A stretch of DNA of 64,000 bases from Brassica napus (taxonomy: Eukaryota; Streptophyta; Magnoliopsida; Brassicales; Brassicaceae): NCBI RefSeq assembly GCF_020379485.1, contig NC_063450.1:44916681-44980680 (forward strand). Direction: 5' to 3'. Shown here piece after piece: positions 8,859-20,984 of the stretch (the first letter of the stretch is position 1; every line of letters starts with the position of its first letter). Under the pieces are notes generated by a model. That model searched no databases and had not been told where the DNA came from. It saw only the letters and a program-made list of their open reading frames with translations. Made by a program: the position numbers and the translations under genes.

Positions 8859-10561
8859 AATAAAAAATGTATCATAAATAAATGCCTCTGCAAAAAAAAA
8901 AGAATTGAAAAAGAAAAAGGAGAAAACAAAAAGAATTGCATGCCTAAGTCAGTGAATTATGTGAAAATGAAATGAAGTGGACCTGTTTGTTTTCTTCCTC
9001 TCTTAACTTTGAAGCATGCTGGTGATGAAAAAGAAGTCTATAATCATATGGATCATATATATATATCCCATTAATTTAAGATATACTCGTATTATTATGT
9101 CATCTAATGCCCATCTTGAGGTATCATACTCTCATATATATATATATATATGTATGTGATCTCGTCACATGCTCATTTATATGATATTGTAAATCACATC
9201 AGAGAGCTGTAGAGGAGATATACATGTAGGTTGATGGATTAATAATATTATCATCTAAGACTAAGTGCAATGAATACCCTTTCAGCCGATCTATAAGAAG
9301 AGATGTGGTGTAGGTAATTAATAGAGATCTTGGTTGAAAGAAGAAAGAGAAAATCTAATGGCAAATCTTTGAATTTTCTTGACAAGTATGTGCCCATCTA
9401 TATCTAAACAAGATTTATTAAAAAGATCAAAAGGACCACCTAAAAGGAAAATAAGTTATGTTTTCAACCGATAAATTACTAATGGCGATTAATGGCCCTA
9501 CAACTGAGAGAGAGGACTAAACTTGGAAGATAGGGATCAGTTCTTGCCTGCAATTCAGTTGCTGTCTTAACTGCTTCTCTTATTTCCCTTTCCTTCTCTG
9601 ACCCCTCTAATCCCAATGCTCACTTCTCCTTCTCACTTCTCCTTCTCACTTCTCCTTTTTCTTTACATATTTATATTTTATTTTATTTGGTGGTATATTA
9701 TTATGAACCAAGAACTTGAGATTACAAAGACGTTGCAGATTTTATCATTTCTGTCGCGATTATAAACTATAGATCGTTCAGTGAAATTGACCAGAAAAGA
9801 ATGTTCAGTGAAATAAGACCTATATATATACATACATTTGTGTATATGTTATTTGATCACAATATTAATTGATAAGTAAAAGGATTCTTGCTGGTGTATC
9901 GTCTGCGACATAATCCAAAATCCGGATCCAAAACTATTTTTGTATTATATGCTTTTTGAAGTGTTTAGGAATTATGTGTAACTTAAATTATTAATTTAGA
10001 TGAGTTATAAATATAAGATTAATTGGTGATAAATAAACTGACTCATAACTTTTAATGTATCAGTTCGAATCATTTTCATTTTCTAAAAATAAATTTTGTC
10101 CTTAATACACCATTTTAAAATGATCCTTTGATCATTAATTTTAAAACATTTGGACAAAGATTAATATACCAATATTGTGTTGAGTTGATTGTGGATCAAC
10201 TTATAAGAGTATTTTACATCATTTTTTTGTCTATTACTGATTTTTCCTTTAAATTTTGTCTATATTACATGACATCAAGAAAAGCCTTAAATTTACTTAT
10301 ACACAATAAATTTAATGGTGCGTTTTATGTTTGTCTTACAAAGAATATTGTTTTATATATATAGCTTTGGGATATTTTGTTTTTCTTATAAACAATTTTA
10401 TTCCTTGTAGATGATGATTATTTTGTGAAATTTGCAGAGTTTTACTTGGAATCCATACAAATTTTTTAGATATGTTTAACTTTTTGAAAACACTTAATCA
10501 GCATATTACTCATAAATTTTACTGTTCTTTTTTTTGTAACTGAAAAAATTAATATCTTCTC
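8859..10561. other. Intergenic AT-rich sequence
   Basis: AT-rich, with an (AT)n tract at about 9131-9151 and a short imperfect CTTCTCCTTCTCA tandem at about 9620-9658. No ORF with a recognisable product and no clear element ends. Confidence 0.5.
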
Positions 10562-11374
10562 TCCCTCACACACGAGGGTGAACCTCTAGATTCACTAACC
10601 AATAGTGTTTGAGTATTTGATATTTGATATCTTTTAAAAAACGAAACAAAATTGAATTTCCAAATAAGATTATATTTTTAAAATAAAACAATAAAAATAC
10701 ATAAAAATAGTTACAAAAAATAAATAAATAAATATTATCAAACCGTTAGCAAAATACTAAATCCTATACCCTAAATCCTAAACTCCAAACCCTAAATTAT
10801 AAACTTTAAATCTTGGATAAACCGTAAACCATTGGAAAATTTTAAACCCTAAATCATACATTAAAAACTAAATCTTAATAACACTAAACCCTAAACTCTA
10901 ATCACTAAACTCTAAACCCTTGGATAAACCATGAACCCTTGGATAAATCATAAACTCTAAATCAAAAATATTTAAAATTAAACCCTAGAGTTTATGATTT
11001 ATCCAAGGGTTCAGAGTTTACCCAAGGGTTTAGGGTTTAGTGATTAGGATTTAGGGTTTAGTGTTATTAAAATTTAGTTTTTAATGTATGATTTAGGGTT
11101 TAAGATTTTCCAATGGTTTAGAGTTTATCCAAAGTTTAAGGTTTAATGTTTAGGGTTTAGGGTTTAGTATTTAGGGCATAGGGTTTAGTATTTTGCTGAA
11201 GACTTAACAATATTAATTAATTTATTTTTTGTAACTATTTTTATTATTTTATTTTAAAAATATAATCTAATTTGGATATTTAATTTTATTTTCTTTTTCA
11301 AAAGATATCAAATATCAAATACACAAACACTATTGGATAGTGAATCTAGAGGTTTACCCTACGGGGTGAACCCA
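10562..11374. mobile_element. Foldback element with long arms rich in degenerate CCCTAAA
   Basis: Two arms of nearly 400 bp are inverted copies. The left arm contains GGGTGAACCTCTAGATTCAC and the right arm its near reverse complement, followed by matching TATTTGATATTTGATATC. Towards the centre, at about 10980, both arms carry many irregular AAACCCTAAA-like units. No coding capacity. The exact ends are uncertain and I found no clear target duplication. It is likely a non-autonomous DNA transposon of foldback type. Confidence 0.75.
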
Positions 11375-13209
11375 AAAATTTCTTCTCACACACAATCACA
11401 AACACGTGAATTCGAATGTACTTATGAGTATAATTTCATCACATTTATTACCTCTCTTATTGAAATCAACCCAGTGTCGGCTAAAGACCACCATGTCGAA
11501 CATTTGGAACTCTGATCTTGAGGAATAGATCAAAAGTCAGCAATTACGGAGATGAGGAAAACGCTAGCTAACAATCTCAACTAGTGGTTCTAAGAAAAAA
11601 CAATCTCAAACTAGTTTGTCTTACAGTGTATATTATATATATACATATATAAATGCACACTTTCTTAGTAAATACTAAATACTCACGTATATATATACGT
11701 GTGACGCATATTTACACACGAGGCTAGGGTTTGGCATGCATTATATACTGCCGTGCGCCTAGGCACTACGAAAAGGAATCTATCTATACTTCTAATTTTG
11801 TATACGTAGAACATGCATATAACACATTTGTATTTTATTAATAAATTCGTAAAATCTCGTCCAAATACACGTAGTTGTTATAAGAAAATGTATAATGGTA
11901 GATATACAATTATTGGAATTATTGGTGTTCTTTTTCTGACACATGACAAGCAACGATCCCTTCAGTTGCTTTCCATTTGACTTGTGCACGAATAAATTTA
12001 TTAGATATATCACCACAAGAATATTTAGCGATAGCGTACAGTACAAATTACGTACTTAAACGAAAAGTACCAAATTTGTATATATACATATATATATATA
12101 TTCAATTTGTGACTATGGAATCATGGTTGAGGTCGATCTTTTATTTTTTCAAAGTTTCAACAATATTTTTTTTGTTAACATTTTTCCTTGTCGAATTTGG
12201 ATTAGAACTGAATTTAAATTGTAATACTTTTGAATCATATTCGAGTAGTGAGGCCTAATCTCTTGAAACTAATCTCTTTAAATTGTTAATCAATACAAAT
12301 GTTTATAGAGTTATCTGGATTCATTTTGCCTAAGAGATCTTCCTGAATAGATTGAATCCTGAATGGATGATGAACAACTCAATCTCTTTTTAGGAACTCT
12401 TAAGGTTTCTCTAACCTCGCCTATAACGTTAGTTGTTGCTTTTATGATATCTTTATGATGGTATAAAGATATGTATTTATAGGTGGAGAGATGACATAAT
12501 TCCTCTTTAGGATTTACTTTAGATTAATCTCAACCGTCCATCAAAGTAGAGATAAATTAAAAATTATTCATTTATTTCCAATTTCATTGGTCACCAAATA
12601 TATTAAAGAATAGCAATATTCCAATAGAAAACGGATAACTATAAGACCATATAATAGGGAAAAAAAATATTCCTTACGACTAATGCGTGTTCCGACGACC
12701 AGGCTGCACACTGGTGACTATAATTTCAAGATGTATGCTCGTATTATTGTCGTTTATCATTTTTGTTAGCGAGAGAAGCATGTTATGATAAAATTCATAA
12801 ACATGCCTTTATGTTTTTTTTTTCTAAATCGTTTTCTAAGCGATCGCTGTGGGATTCAAATGCTAACAAGTAATGCCATGTTTCCAAAACATAAACCCTA
12901 ACTAGTGAAATATAATTACTAATCAAAACTATACATATTGCGAGAATATACATTATGTTAAAAATTCTCTACATGTTAAGATATTTATGACAAACCTACA
13001 TCGTCTATATCCCTTTTTATTTGAGCACCATGTTATGTATATATTAATCAATGAATAGTTGGATACAGAAGACGAACTAGGAGAATTCATAGAATTTCAT
13101 AAGCAAGCAAAATCTAACGAGACATCGAAAATTAAATTATATAAATACAAGCACCAAATATATATAAGCATAAAACACCAACCTCGCATTACGAATATCT
13201 TTATTCGAA
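11375..13209. other. Intergenic AT-rich sequence downstream of TCP5
   Basis: No gene recognised. 12260-12680 has a TATTTATAGG box-like motif and resembles an old LTR fragment, but ends and target duplication cannot be fixed. Short (TA)n tracts occur near 11635, 11690 and 12080. Confidence 0.4.
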
Positions 13210-13210
13210 T

Positions 13211-13303
13211 CCAAGTCCAAGACTGATCATCAGATTATTAAAACTCAATATATACATAAAAGATGAATTTATAAAAACCAAAACCAAGTCCAAGACTGAT
13301 CAT
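13211..13303. repeat. Direct repeat pair downstream of TCP5
   Basis: The 20-base string CCAAGTCCAAGACTGATCAT occurs at 13211-13230 and again at 13284-13303, a spacing of 73 bp. It lies in the probable 3' UTR or terminator region of the TCP5 gene. Confidence 0.9.
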
Positions 13304-13377
13304 CTAAATATAAACTATAGAAGAATACGTACGTATGCATATAACATATGTATGTATAGTATAGATATATGAATCTT

Positions 13378-14472
13378 TCACGAATCTGAATCATTGTCAT
13401 CACTACTATGGCGATCCGTATCATGATTCGAGCTCATCAAATGATGAAACGGTCTAATCAAACTAGAGTTACCCGTCATCATCTGTTGCTGCGACGCTGT
13501 GTTAGCATTGGATCTAAAGAGCTGAAGGTTTCCTGCTCCATCAACGACATGATGATGTTGATGATGAGAAGCTCCAAGGAACGATGGATACGTAGGAAAT
13601 AGAGAGCTCATTGCCGGAGGAGGAGGACCAAAAAAGAGCTGAGATCCATCTCCAGCAGACGACGGTGGAGGCAAATTGAGATTATTGTTGTTATTATTAC
13701 TAGGAACATTGGATATTGCGACAGTAACGTTATTACCGGACTGGTCTAACGAGTGTTGAAGATGTCCAAGGTTGTAATAAGAGGAAGCATTGCTGTTGTT
13801 GTAAGGATTGGTGAGAGAGAAATGTTGATGACTGGCATCGAACCCATGATCTTGATGATGGTCAGCGTTCTCATCGTTCTTGATCCATTTCCCTTTATCA
13901 AGATCGAAACTCTCTCTAGGTGTTTCTTGGATTCTTGATCTTGTTCTTGAAGAAGAGCCACCAAGATCATAACTCTCCAAGAACCCAAGATTAGTACCTG
14001 GAAACGCTGATGTTGATGATGATGATTCTCCTATTCCTGAGTTTCCAAAGAAAAGATTTGGATACATTTGGTTAAAGCCATGTGGGAATTGTAATGGAGG
14101 AAGCTTGTCGACGTCATCTTTTGCTGCTTCGAGTAGCCAATCAACGACTTTGCTTGGCTGACTCAGCCCTAATCGATCTTGAAGGTCGTAAAGTTGAATT
14201 GCTGTTGGAACGGACAACCTTATTCTCCGGTCTCTAAGGCCACGGACTGTGCAGACTTTGCTGTGTCTATCTTTGCCACCGAACGTTCTAGAGACTCGAA
14301 CAATTCTTGGATTTCTAAAAGCTGAGGTCCATTGCCTCGATGATGATAACGAACTAGGCTGATTCTGCTGCTGCAATATGTTGTTTAAGTTTACTTGATG
14401 ATTATTATTTTCATTATGATCTCCTTCTTGCTTTGCTTGAATCTCCTCTTCATCGCAGTCTCTTGATCTCAT
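13378..14472 (-). CDS. TCP5: TCP5, class II (CIN) TCP transcription factor
   Basis: Single coding exon of 364 residues. The TCP domain, a non-canonical basic helix-loop-helix, spans about residues 66-120: basic region [20 protein letters not shown], then helix I ([11 protein letters not shown]), loop, and helix II ([13 protein letters not shown]). This form is typical of CIN-type TCPs. The rest is low-complexity, rich in Asn, Ser, His and Gln, and closely follows Arabidopsis TCP5 (AT5G60970) including the C terminus [15 protein letters not shown]5, TCP13 and TCP17 limit cell proliferation and shape leaf margins and petals, act in the nucleus on GGNCC-type sites, and unlike other CIN genes are not miR319 targets; I saw no miR319-like site. 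A splice acceptor GTTTTCAG at about 14510 suggests a 5' UTR intron whose donor may lie near 14775. More than 11 kb of repeat-rich DNA separates it from the next gene upstream. Confidence 0.93.
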   Translation of the reverse strand: MRSRDCDEEEIQAKQEGDHNENNNHQVNLNNILQQQNQPSSLSSSRQWTSAFRNPRIVRVSRTFGGKDRHSKVCTVRGLRDRRIRLSVPTAIQLYDLQDRLGLSQPSKVVDWLLEAAKDDVDKLPPLQFPHGFNQMYPNLFFGNSGIGESSSSTSAFPGTNLGFLESYDLGGSSSRTRSRIQETPRESFDLDKGKWIKNDENADHHQDHGFDASHQHFSLTNPYNNSNASSYYNLGHLQHSLDQSGNNVTVAISNVPSNNNNNNLNLPPPSSAGDGSQLFFGPPPPAMSSLFPTYPSFLGASHHQHHHVVDGAGNLQLFRSNANTASQQQMMTGNSSLIRPFHHLMSSNHDTDRHSSDDNDSDS

Positions 14473-14539
14473 CTCAATTAAATGATATTTTTCTTCAGAA
14501 GAACAGATCTGAAAACAAACAAGAAGGCAAGAAAATCAA

Positions 14540-16856
14540 CTGATTTAACAACATAAAAGAGAACAAAAGGTTGGTGTAGCTTCTAATTATGCAATGAAAT
14601 TGAGGTGAATTGAAGTGATGTAATTGTTGCTTTCTTCAATGTTTAGGAGCAAAATCATTTACATGAAAAACAAAGCAAAATAGATTTGATTGATATGATA
14701 TCTTTCACTGCATCTAAGAATTGGAAGTTCAAAAGAAATTTAAAATTCAAGCAAGTTTATTTCACAAGGTCTTACATCGATTGAAGACTGGTATAAGCTC
14801 GAGTTCCTAGTCTAAGATCTTGTTGGGTCTAGAAGAAGAAAGAAGAGATAAGAAGGCAGAGGATGAACAATGTGAAGTATTTTTTTTTTGGTAACTAGAA
14901 TTTACGTATATATTATTAATGATTGTGGAAAGTTAAATAATAAATGAATTTAAGATATATATTTTATATTATTTATTCCAATTCCTAGGGTTTTATTTTG
15001 GTATGAAAGGAATTTATGCACAAGGACAAAAGAAGAGTAATTTATGTAGTGTATGATACTCTGATGGGTATGTCCATGGCTTCGTCTAACACTCATGTCA
15101 TATAAGAATTTTATATGTAAACTTTACAACAAATTTTAAATATTTTAATATTTATTTTCGGTTCCCATTCGTGGGTTTCACTTTGATTTTGATTTAATCC
15201 TTCGTACCATGTTTGCAGTTAATCACTGTCGTCTTCTTTGTTTTATATATTTTAATCTCTATTTCGACTGTGACAAACAATTATAGCATCCGTTTAAATT
15301 CATTTTAGGAAGGCAAGAGTTTGAAACCATTTACAATCGTATAAGACAAAACATACATTAGAAATTAATAATCGATAAACTAATAACACAATAAATTAAT
15401 AAATTTTATCAGTTCCAATATTGAACTAACAAAATATAAAATAATAAGATAAATAATAAGATAATATTTTTCTTAAAAAAAATCATATAAATATATTGTT
15501 CAGACATAAATATAAATTAATATTTAATGTATGTGAAGTTTAGAAAAATATTATATTTTTCTTCTTATTCACAATAAAATCTTTTTTAGTTATCTAAACA
15601 ATTCAAAATATTTCATATTATTTTACACCAAAAATACACTAATATTTACGGTATATATTTTATGTACACCAAATAATCGGATAAAACAACATAAAAGATA
15701 TATTAAAATTATTTATCTTTCTTATTTTACAGAAAATACCAAATATACATATCTAAAAAAATTGTAAACTTAAAAAATACCATATTTTAATATTATTAAT
15801 TTATAGAGTTTTTATTACATTTACAGTCGTTGGGAAATTCAAATTATTATACAACTACAATAATATAAAAGTTTGGATAAAAATTATTGTATATCAACGA
15901 AGCAACTTTGTTGGAACGTAACTGAATTTAGTGATGAAGAAGTTAAACTTGTTTAAACCATATTGTTGAGATTTGAGAAAGCTTTTATTTCTAAGTAAAT
16001 ATATGCATGTAACTTGTAGGTTATATATTTTTTAGCAAAAAAAAAAAAAAAAAATTGTAGGTTATATATTAAAACGTATAATTTTGTAACAATTATAAAT
16101 TGACAGCTAGAGGAGATAAGGGTCTCTCTCTGACATAGAGAATGGACCAAAGAGTATAGGTTTTTCTTGAAAGCATCTAATGCTTAAATACTCAAAGAGA
16201 TATGTGGACCACTTCTCTTCTATGCGTCTTTGCCACTGAGATTTTTGCCCACAATCACGCCATGTTTTTGTTCTTTGTATCCAAGTTGATCACTAGCTAT
16301 TATAAAGTCTTCTATAACTGACCGTGCATTTAACCCAATGGAATATTATTGCGTTATTGACATATGGTTTCAAATTCAGAAATGCTTCAATAATTATGTA
16401 ATATATTCATAATCTTGTGATCAAATTCAATAGAACATATAGTCTTCTGTATATTTATGACGGAACTTTTAGAGAAAAGTTAGCTTAATTGAAAGTCTCT
16501 CCACTAACAAGATGCTGTATATATATAACATCTTTATTTTCTTAAATACAAGTCGCATAAATATCATAGTTATAAAAAATAACTCAAAAGAGTATTAATT
16601 GTATACAATATTAATAGCCAGATAGAGTATGATCAGATCTGATAGACTGGTATGTGTTCATCTCGCATCAAAGGTTGCATAGATTTTCCGAAACATTAGT
16701 ATAAATAGGGAATGATGATAAAGTAGTACACTTTAGTTTTTTTTCTTCTTGAATTTCAATACCACAAATTATTATAGGGACTTTTGTAGGGTTTTTTAAT
16801 TATGTATGGGAACGGCAGATATATGACTTTAATTTGCATCGGCTATGTGTATTATA
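14540..16856. other. TCP5 leader/promoter region and AT-rich intergenic DNA
   Basis: The first 350 bp probably hold the TCP5 leader and promoter; a pyrimidine-rich tract (TCTTCTTTCTTC on the minus strand) lies near 14840. Beyond that the sequence is AT-rich with an A(18) run near 16036 and no credible gene. Confidence 0.4.
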
Positions 16857-17068
16857 CTCCTTCGTTTTTGGCTAAAAGCACGAAGATTAAGAAGCATTTT
16901 ATAATAAATAGGTTAGATATAATTTAACTAATAAAAAATAAGTCTATTTAATTTGATTGGTCACACTGTATTCAATAAATGTAAAAGTTACCTAGAAATA
17001 CGAAAACTACTTACATTTTGAAACAAAAACATTTCCCTAAAACTATTTACAATATGAAACGGAGGGAG
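16857..17068. mobile_element. Stowaway-like MITE
   Basis: A 212-bp element with ends CTCCTTCGTTT and AAACGGAGGGAG, the CTCCCTCCGTTTCA type of terminal inverted repeat known from Tc1/mariner-derived Stowaway MITEs in plants, flanked by TA on both sides (16855-16856 and 17069-17070). No coding capacity. Confidence 0.8.
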
Positions 17069-18840
17069 TATATGATAAACTACTACGTATAATAGTTCGT
17101 AGTTCGTACCATGCATCTTCAAAAAAAGTTTTCTGATAAAAGCATCTTCATAAAAGCTGTTCCTGCATTTTCTACATACCCTCCTTAGATTTATGTTAAA
17201 GGAATTTTCTTAACGTAAACCTAATCATCATATTGACAAAAGTAACATAATCCTATAGATGAATGCACAAACGAATGGAAGCAGAGGATCTAGAGATGAA
17301 TGATGGGACTTGCAGCTTCTGGACTTAAACTCCTCTGACTTTTCGAGCATAGGATCTTGTGACCCTTATACGTTTTACATGTATATATATTTGTATATGT
17401 TTGATACTTTTGAGTTTTCGCACAATTATGTCAAAGCTCTGCAAAATTTTAAATCTCAGTCTGCTTCTCCATGTGCATTTTTAATAGCCAGGTTGTTTTT
17501 ACTTTCCATGATTTCTCAAAATAAGTATATAGCAAGCTCGGCATTAAAAACCCTAAGTATTATTAATTAAACCCTTTTAAGAATGTGTACTATTCTTCAA
17601 CATAATTGCCTTTTTGGGATTTTCTGATTTAGCGGAAATTGAAATGATTACTGAAAGAGAAATGTTGGGGATGTCTGAGAAGAAAATGCCAATATGTGGT
17701 CGCATGCCTATAATGATGATGGATGAACAAAACTGAACTTCTCATCGCAGTGATCATTATGACGTAAAACCTAGAAATAGGAATCTGTTTTGTTCTTACA
17801 TAATTGTCATTGCGCAACAAAAACTGTATATTTTTATATGATTTATGAGTCTAAATATCATCGAATGAAATCTGCTAACCAGCCATATTAACTGTATATT
17901 CAAACTCCCCAACCTCCATATATTAACCCAAATGAATAACTCTTAACATAAGAAATTACAGTGTTTCAGTCATCCAGTAACCGTTTAGAACAACGATGTT
18001 GGAAACTAAGACAACCGTTAGGGTTTAATTAGATGAGAGAATGTGTATATATCATTGGTGATGACTTGGTGATACATACCTATAAGTATCATAAAATTCG
18101 AATTCTATCTCGCTAGGGAGGGAGTTGAGAGTGTTTGTAATGTGGGAACACAAGTTTTTGCATCCAAAACACATAAAATCAATACTATTAAATTAGGAAC
18201 ATGTCCGGTTGATATTAGTTCAGTCCAACTTAAAATAATACGGCATCAATATATAACTGGTTATATGACTAATTACATGCATCTAAATAACAAAGCAGTT
18301 CCATAACCACTAATGTCCTGTTTTTAAGGAATATTACTTATTTGCCATTGGACTTTTTTTTACAAAATCAACTGCCGATACCTTTTATAATTTGATGTAT
18401 TGTAACTACTCCTCTAATCCTATATTCTAGGGATCCACAACTCTTACCTATACAAATAAAAAAACTCACGTTACAAAATATTTACGAGCCTGTGCAAATA
18501 AATGACTGGAACATATTTGACTAAATCTATCTAATAACTATAACCAATTTTCATTTTTTTTTCTTTTACTGCAGCTAATTTATATTTGTATAACATGTAA
18601 GTTCCTTTGTTTTTTTCGTATGAATCATACAAAATAGATGGGACCCATTTCTCTCAACTATTTCTTTTATAGTTATAACTAAATTATCAGACCAAAAATC
18701 TTTATAGTTTTTTGGGAGCAAATAGTAACATATTTTATCAACATTTTTCCGTTATATTAACTTGATAGGTTTAAGATTCACCTTCCTTTTTTCTTTCAAC
18801 ATAAATTCATAGTCTTTGGACTGACAGAAATAGTTTATTT
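17069..18840. other. Intergenic AT-rich sequence
   Basis: No gene recognised. An 86-residue plus-strand reading frame at 17310-17570 has no domain pattern and ordinary AT-rich composition, so I treat it as chance. Confidence 0.4.
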
Positions 18841-18899
18841 GAGATATATATATATATATACTTTATTTTAATATAATATATTTTACTTTTATCATCTGA

Positions 18900-19836
18900 T
18901 ATATTTTACCCGTATAAGAAAAACCAAAAATATATTAACACACAAACAAAATATTATAATAATTCTATTAGATCTTAAAATTAAACAGGTCTATTTATTT
19001 TATTGTTATATCTTTTCTGATAAATAGATTTTAAAAAGTTCAGAATATCTGTTATATCTGGTTCGGATTCGGATATTTTTTAACTGAAATAACCAAACTT
19101 TCTGACTTAGTCTGGGTATTTATATCCAAATTACATAAATTTACCCAAAATAATTAAAAATAACCAAAAATACTTATTAGATATGGTTCAAATAAGTTAT
19201 TTTGATCTGAAAGTAACCATGAATACAATTGATCTGGATATTTTGTTTCTAAAACATCCATTTTTAATCATAAATACCCAAAATAACTAATATATTTTAT
19301 TTATAATTTTAGCTTTAGGTATGAATATTATTATAAGTATAATTATAACTTATATAAATGTTCGGATACTCATTCGGCTCTTGGGATTTTCAGATTTGAT
19401 ATAGGTTTTTCCGATATAGCAATTTAAAATCCATTCAAGTATATAAACTAGGTCTAATCAGATCTAGGATGCTGACTTTCGGATTGATTACGGGTCAGAT
19501 TTTAGGTACGGATATTATTAACTAATTACTATGATAACTCAAAATGCTATATAAATGTAAAAAAATACCCTTATTTTATTCAAATCTGATTACATATTTT
19601 AAATCTTTGTCGCCTATATTTGCATATTATTCTAAAACCTGATTACATATTCCATAGTCGAAATTATTTTCATCTGAACATATATATATATATATATATA
19701 TATATTGTAGAAATATATTAGTTTTGTTGTAGCATTTAAATGCAAAATAGAAAAATAAAAATACAAATTTATATCAAATAAATTTACTTTGTTTCGAAAA
19801 CAAACCCGCGTTTTTAAAGCGCGGATCAAAATCTAG
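18900..19836 (+). mobile_element. Non-autonomous Helitron remnant (3' end clear)
   Basis: The 3' end is diagnostic: a GC-rich hairpin CCGCG-TTTTTAAAG-CGCGG at 19806-19824, then ATCAAAATCTAG, closing with CTAG directly before a T at 19837. Helitrons end CTRR after such a hairpin and insert between A and T. The body has the repeated TTCGGATTCGGATATT texture common in Arabidopsis-type non-autonomous Helitrons. I could not locate the 5' TC end, so the left border is a guess. Confidence 0.65.
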
Positions 19837-20130
19837 TGTTATCTTAAATCTTCGAGACATTTTAGGTCAATAAAAGCAGCAGCTTCATTTTCTCTCTCGT
19901 CCTTCTATTATATTTATATAGTCAGGAGACTAATTAAAATTAAGAAAGCTATATTTGCAAACCCTCGTAGCTTTTTAACTGCCGATCGATTTATACGGTA
20001 TTGTGATCTAAGATATAATATCAGTAAGTTAGCAGGATGAACATGATCGAACTAAAATTCATTTTAAAAAGAAAAGAAAAATGATGGAACTGTTAAGCAA
20101 ACAAAAAAAAGTATTTTAGTGTATCTTTTT

Positions 20131-20650
20131 GGGCAAAATTTTATGTTTACCATTTTCATGATATCACTTTTCAACTTTACCACTACTAAAAGGACATTTT
20201 CAAAAATACTTTCTTCATTAAGTGACAAAAGACTCTTATATATTTGTTCTCTATATATATAATAATCATTATTTAAATAAATAAAATAAAAATAAATAAA
20301 AATAAAAATAAATAAAAAATAATTTTTTTTATGTTTTCGAATTATACTTTTTCAAATTCGAACTTTTTTTATAAATTTTTTTTCAAATTTTTTTTTTAAA
20401 AAATTATTTTTGACAATCGAAAATTATGTTTGAAACTATTTTTTAATTTGTTTTATATTTTTTATAGTATTTATTTATATATTTATTAGAATACTAAATT
20501 TCACATTCCAAAAACCATACCCCACCCCTCAACTCTAAACGCTAAGTCTATATTATTATTAGTTAACCCTAAGGATATAAGTGTCTTTTACCCTACATCA
20601 AAAGTGAGGGTAAAAATGGTACTATAATGTGATATTTGCGGCAATTTTCC
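20131..20650 (+). mobile_element. Mutator-like MITE with perfect 9-bp target duplication
   Basis: A 520-bp element beginning GGGCAAAATTTTATGTTTACC and ending GCGGCAATTTTCC. The 9-bp sequence TATCTTTTT stands immediately on both sides (20122-20130 and 20651-20659), the duplication size made by Mutator-superfamily transposases. The ends match only loosely. The interior has an AT-rich left half and a right half with AACTCTAAACGCTAAG-like sequence. It is the reference copy for the nested pair at 7828-8858. Confidence 0.88.
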
Positions 20651-20984
20651 TATCTTTTTCGTAAATAACCTCGGCTTGTTTTTATTTACTATAAACAACT
20701 TCAAGTGACAATATAAGAAAATTACAAATATTCCGTCATAAATGATTAAGCGTTGAGCACAACTTTTAAGCAAATAACATGCTCTAAATTTATTTAAAAG
20801 GAGTTCAGAAACAACGATCTATAAGAGCAGCATTATCCCTGAAACCACATTGTGGTTTCTTATTATTATTTTTTTTCTAATTAAAAAAAAATATATATAT
20901 ATATAAAGTGCATCAATCGCGGGCCACCATGTGTCGGTGGGGCCCGCGAACAGTGCAAAAAACCAACAACAAACGATCCTTATC

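Noticed and set aside
10740..11190. Possible interstitial telomere array
   Set aside because: The CCCTAAA units are irregular, widely spaced and mirrored in two arms of a foldback element, unlike a head-to-tail telomere tract.
12260..12680. Possible solo LTR
   Set aside because: A TATTTATAGG-like box is present, but I found no TG/CA ends with a matching target duplication, so it is not called.
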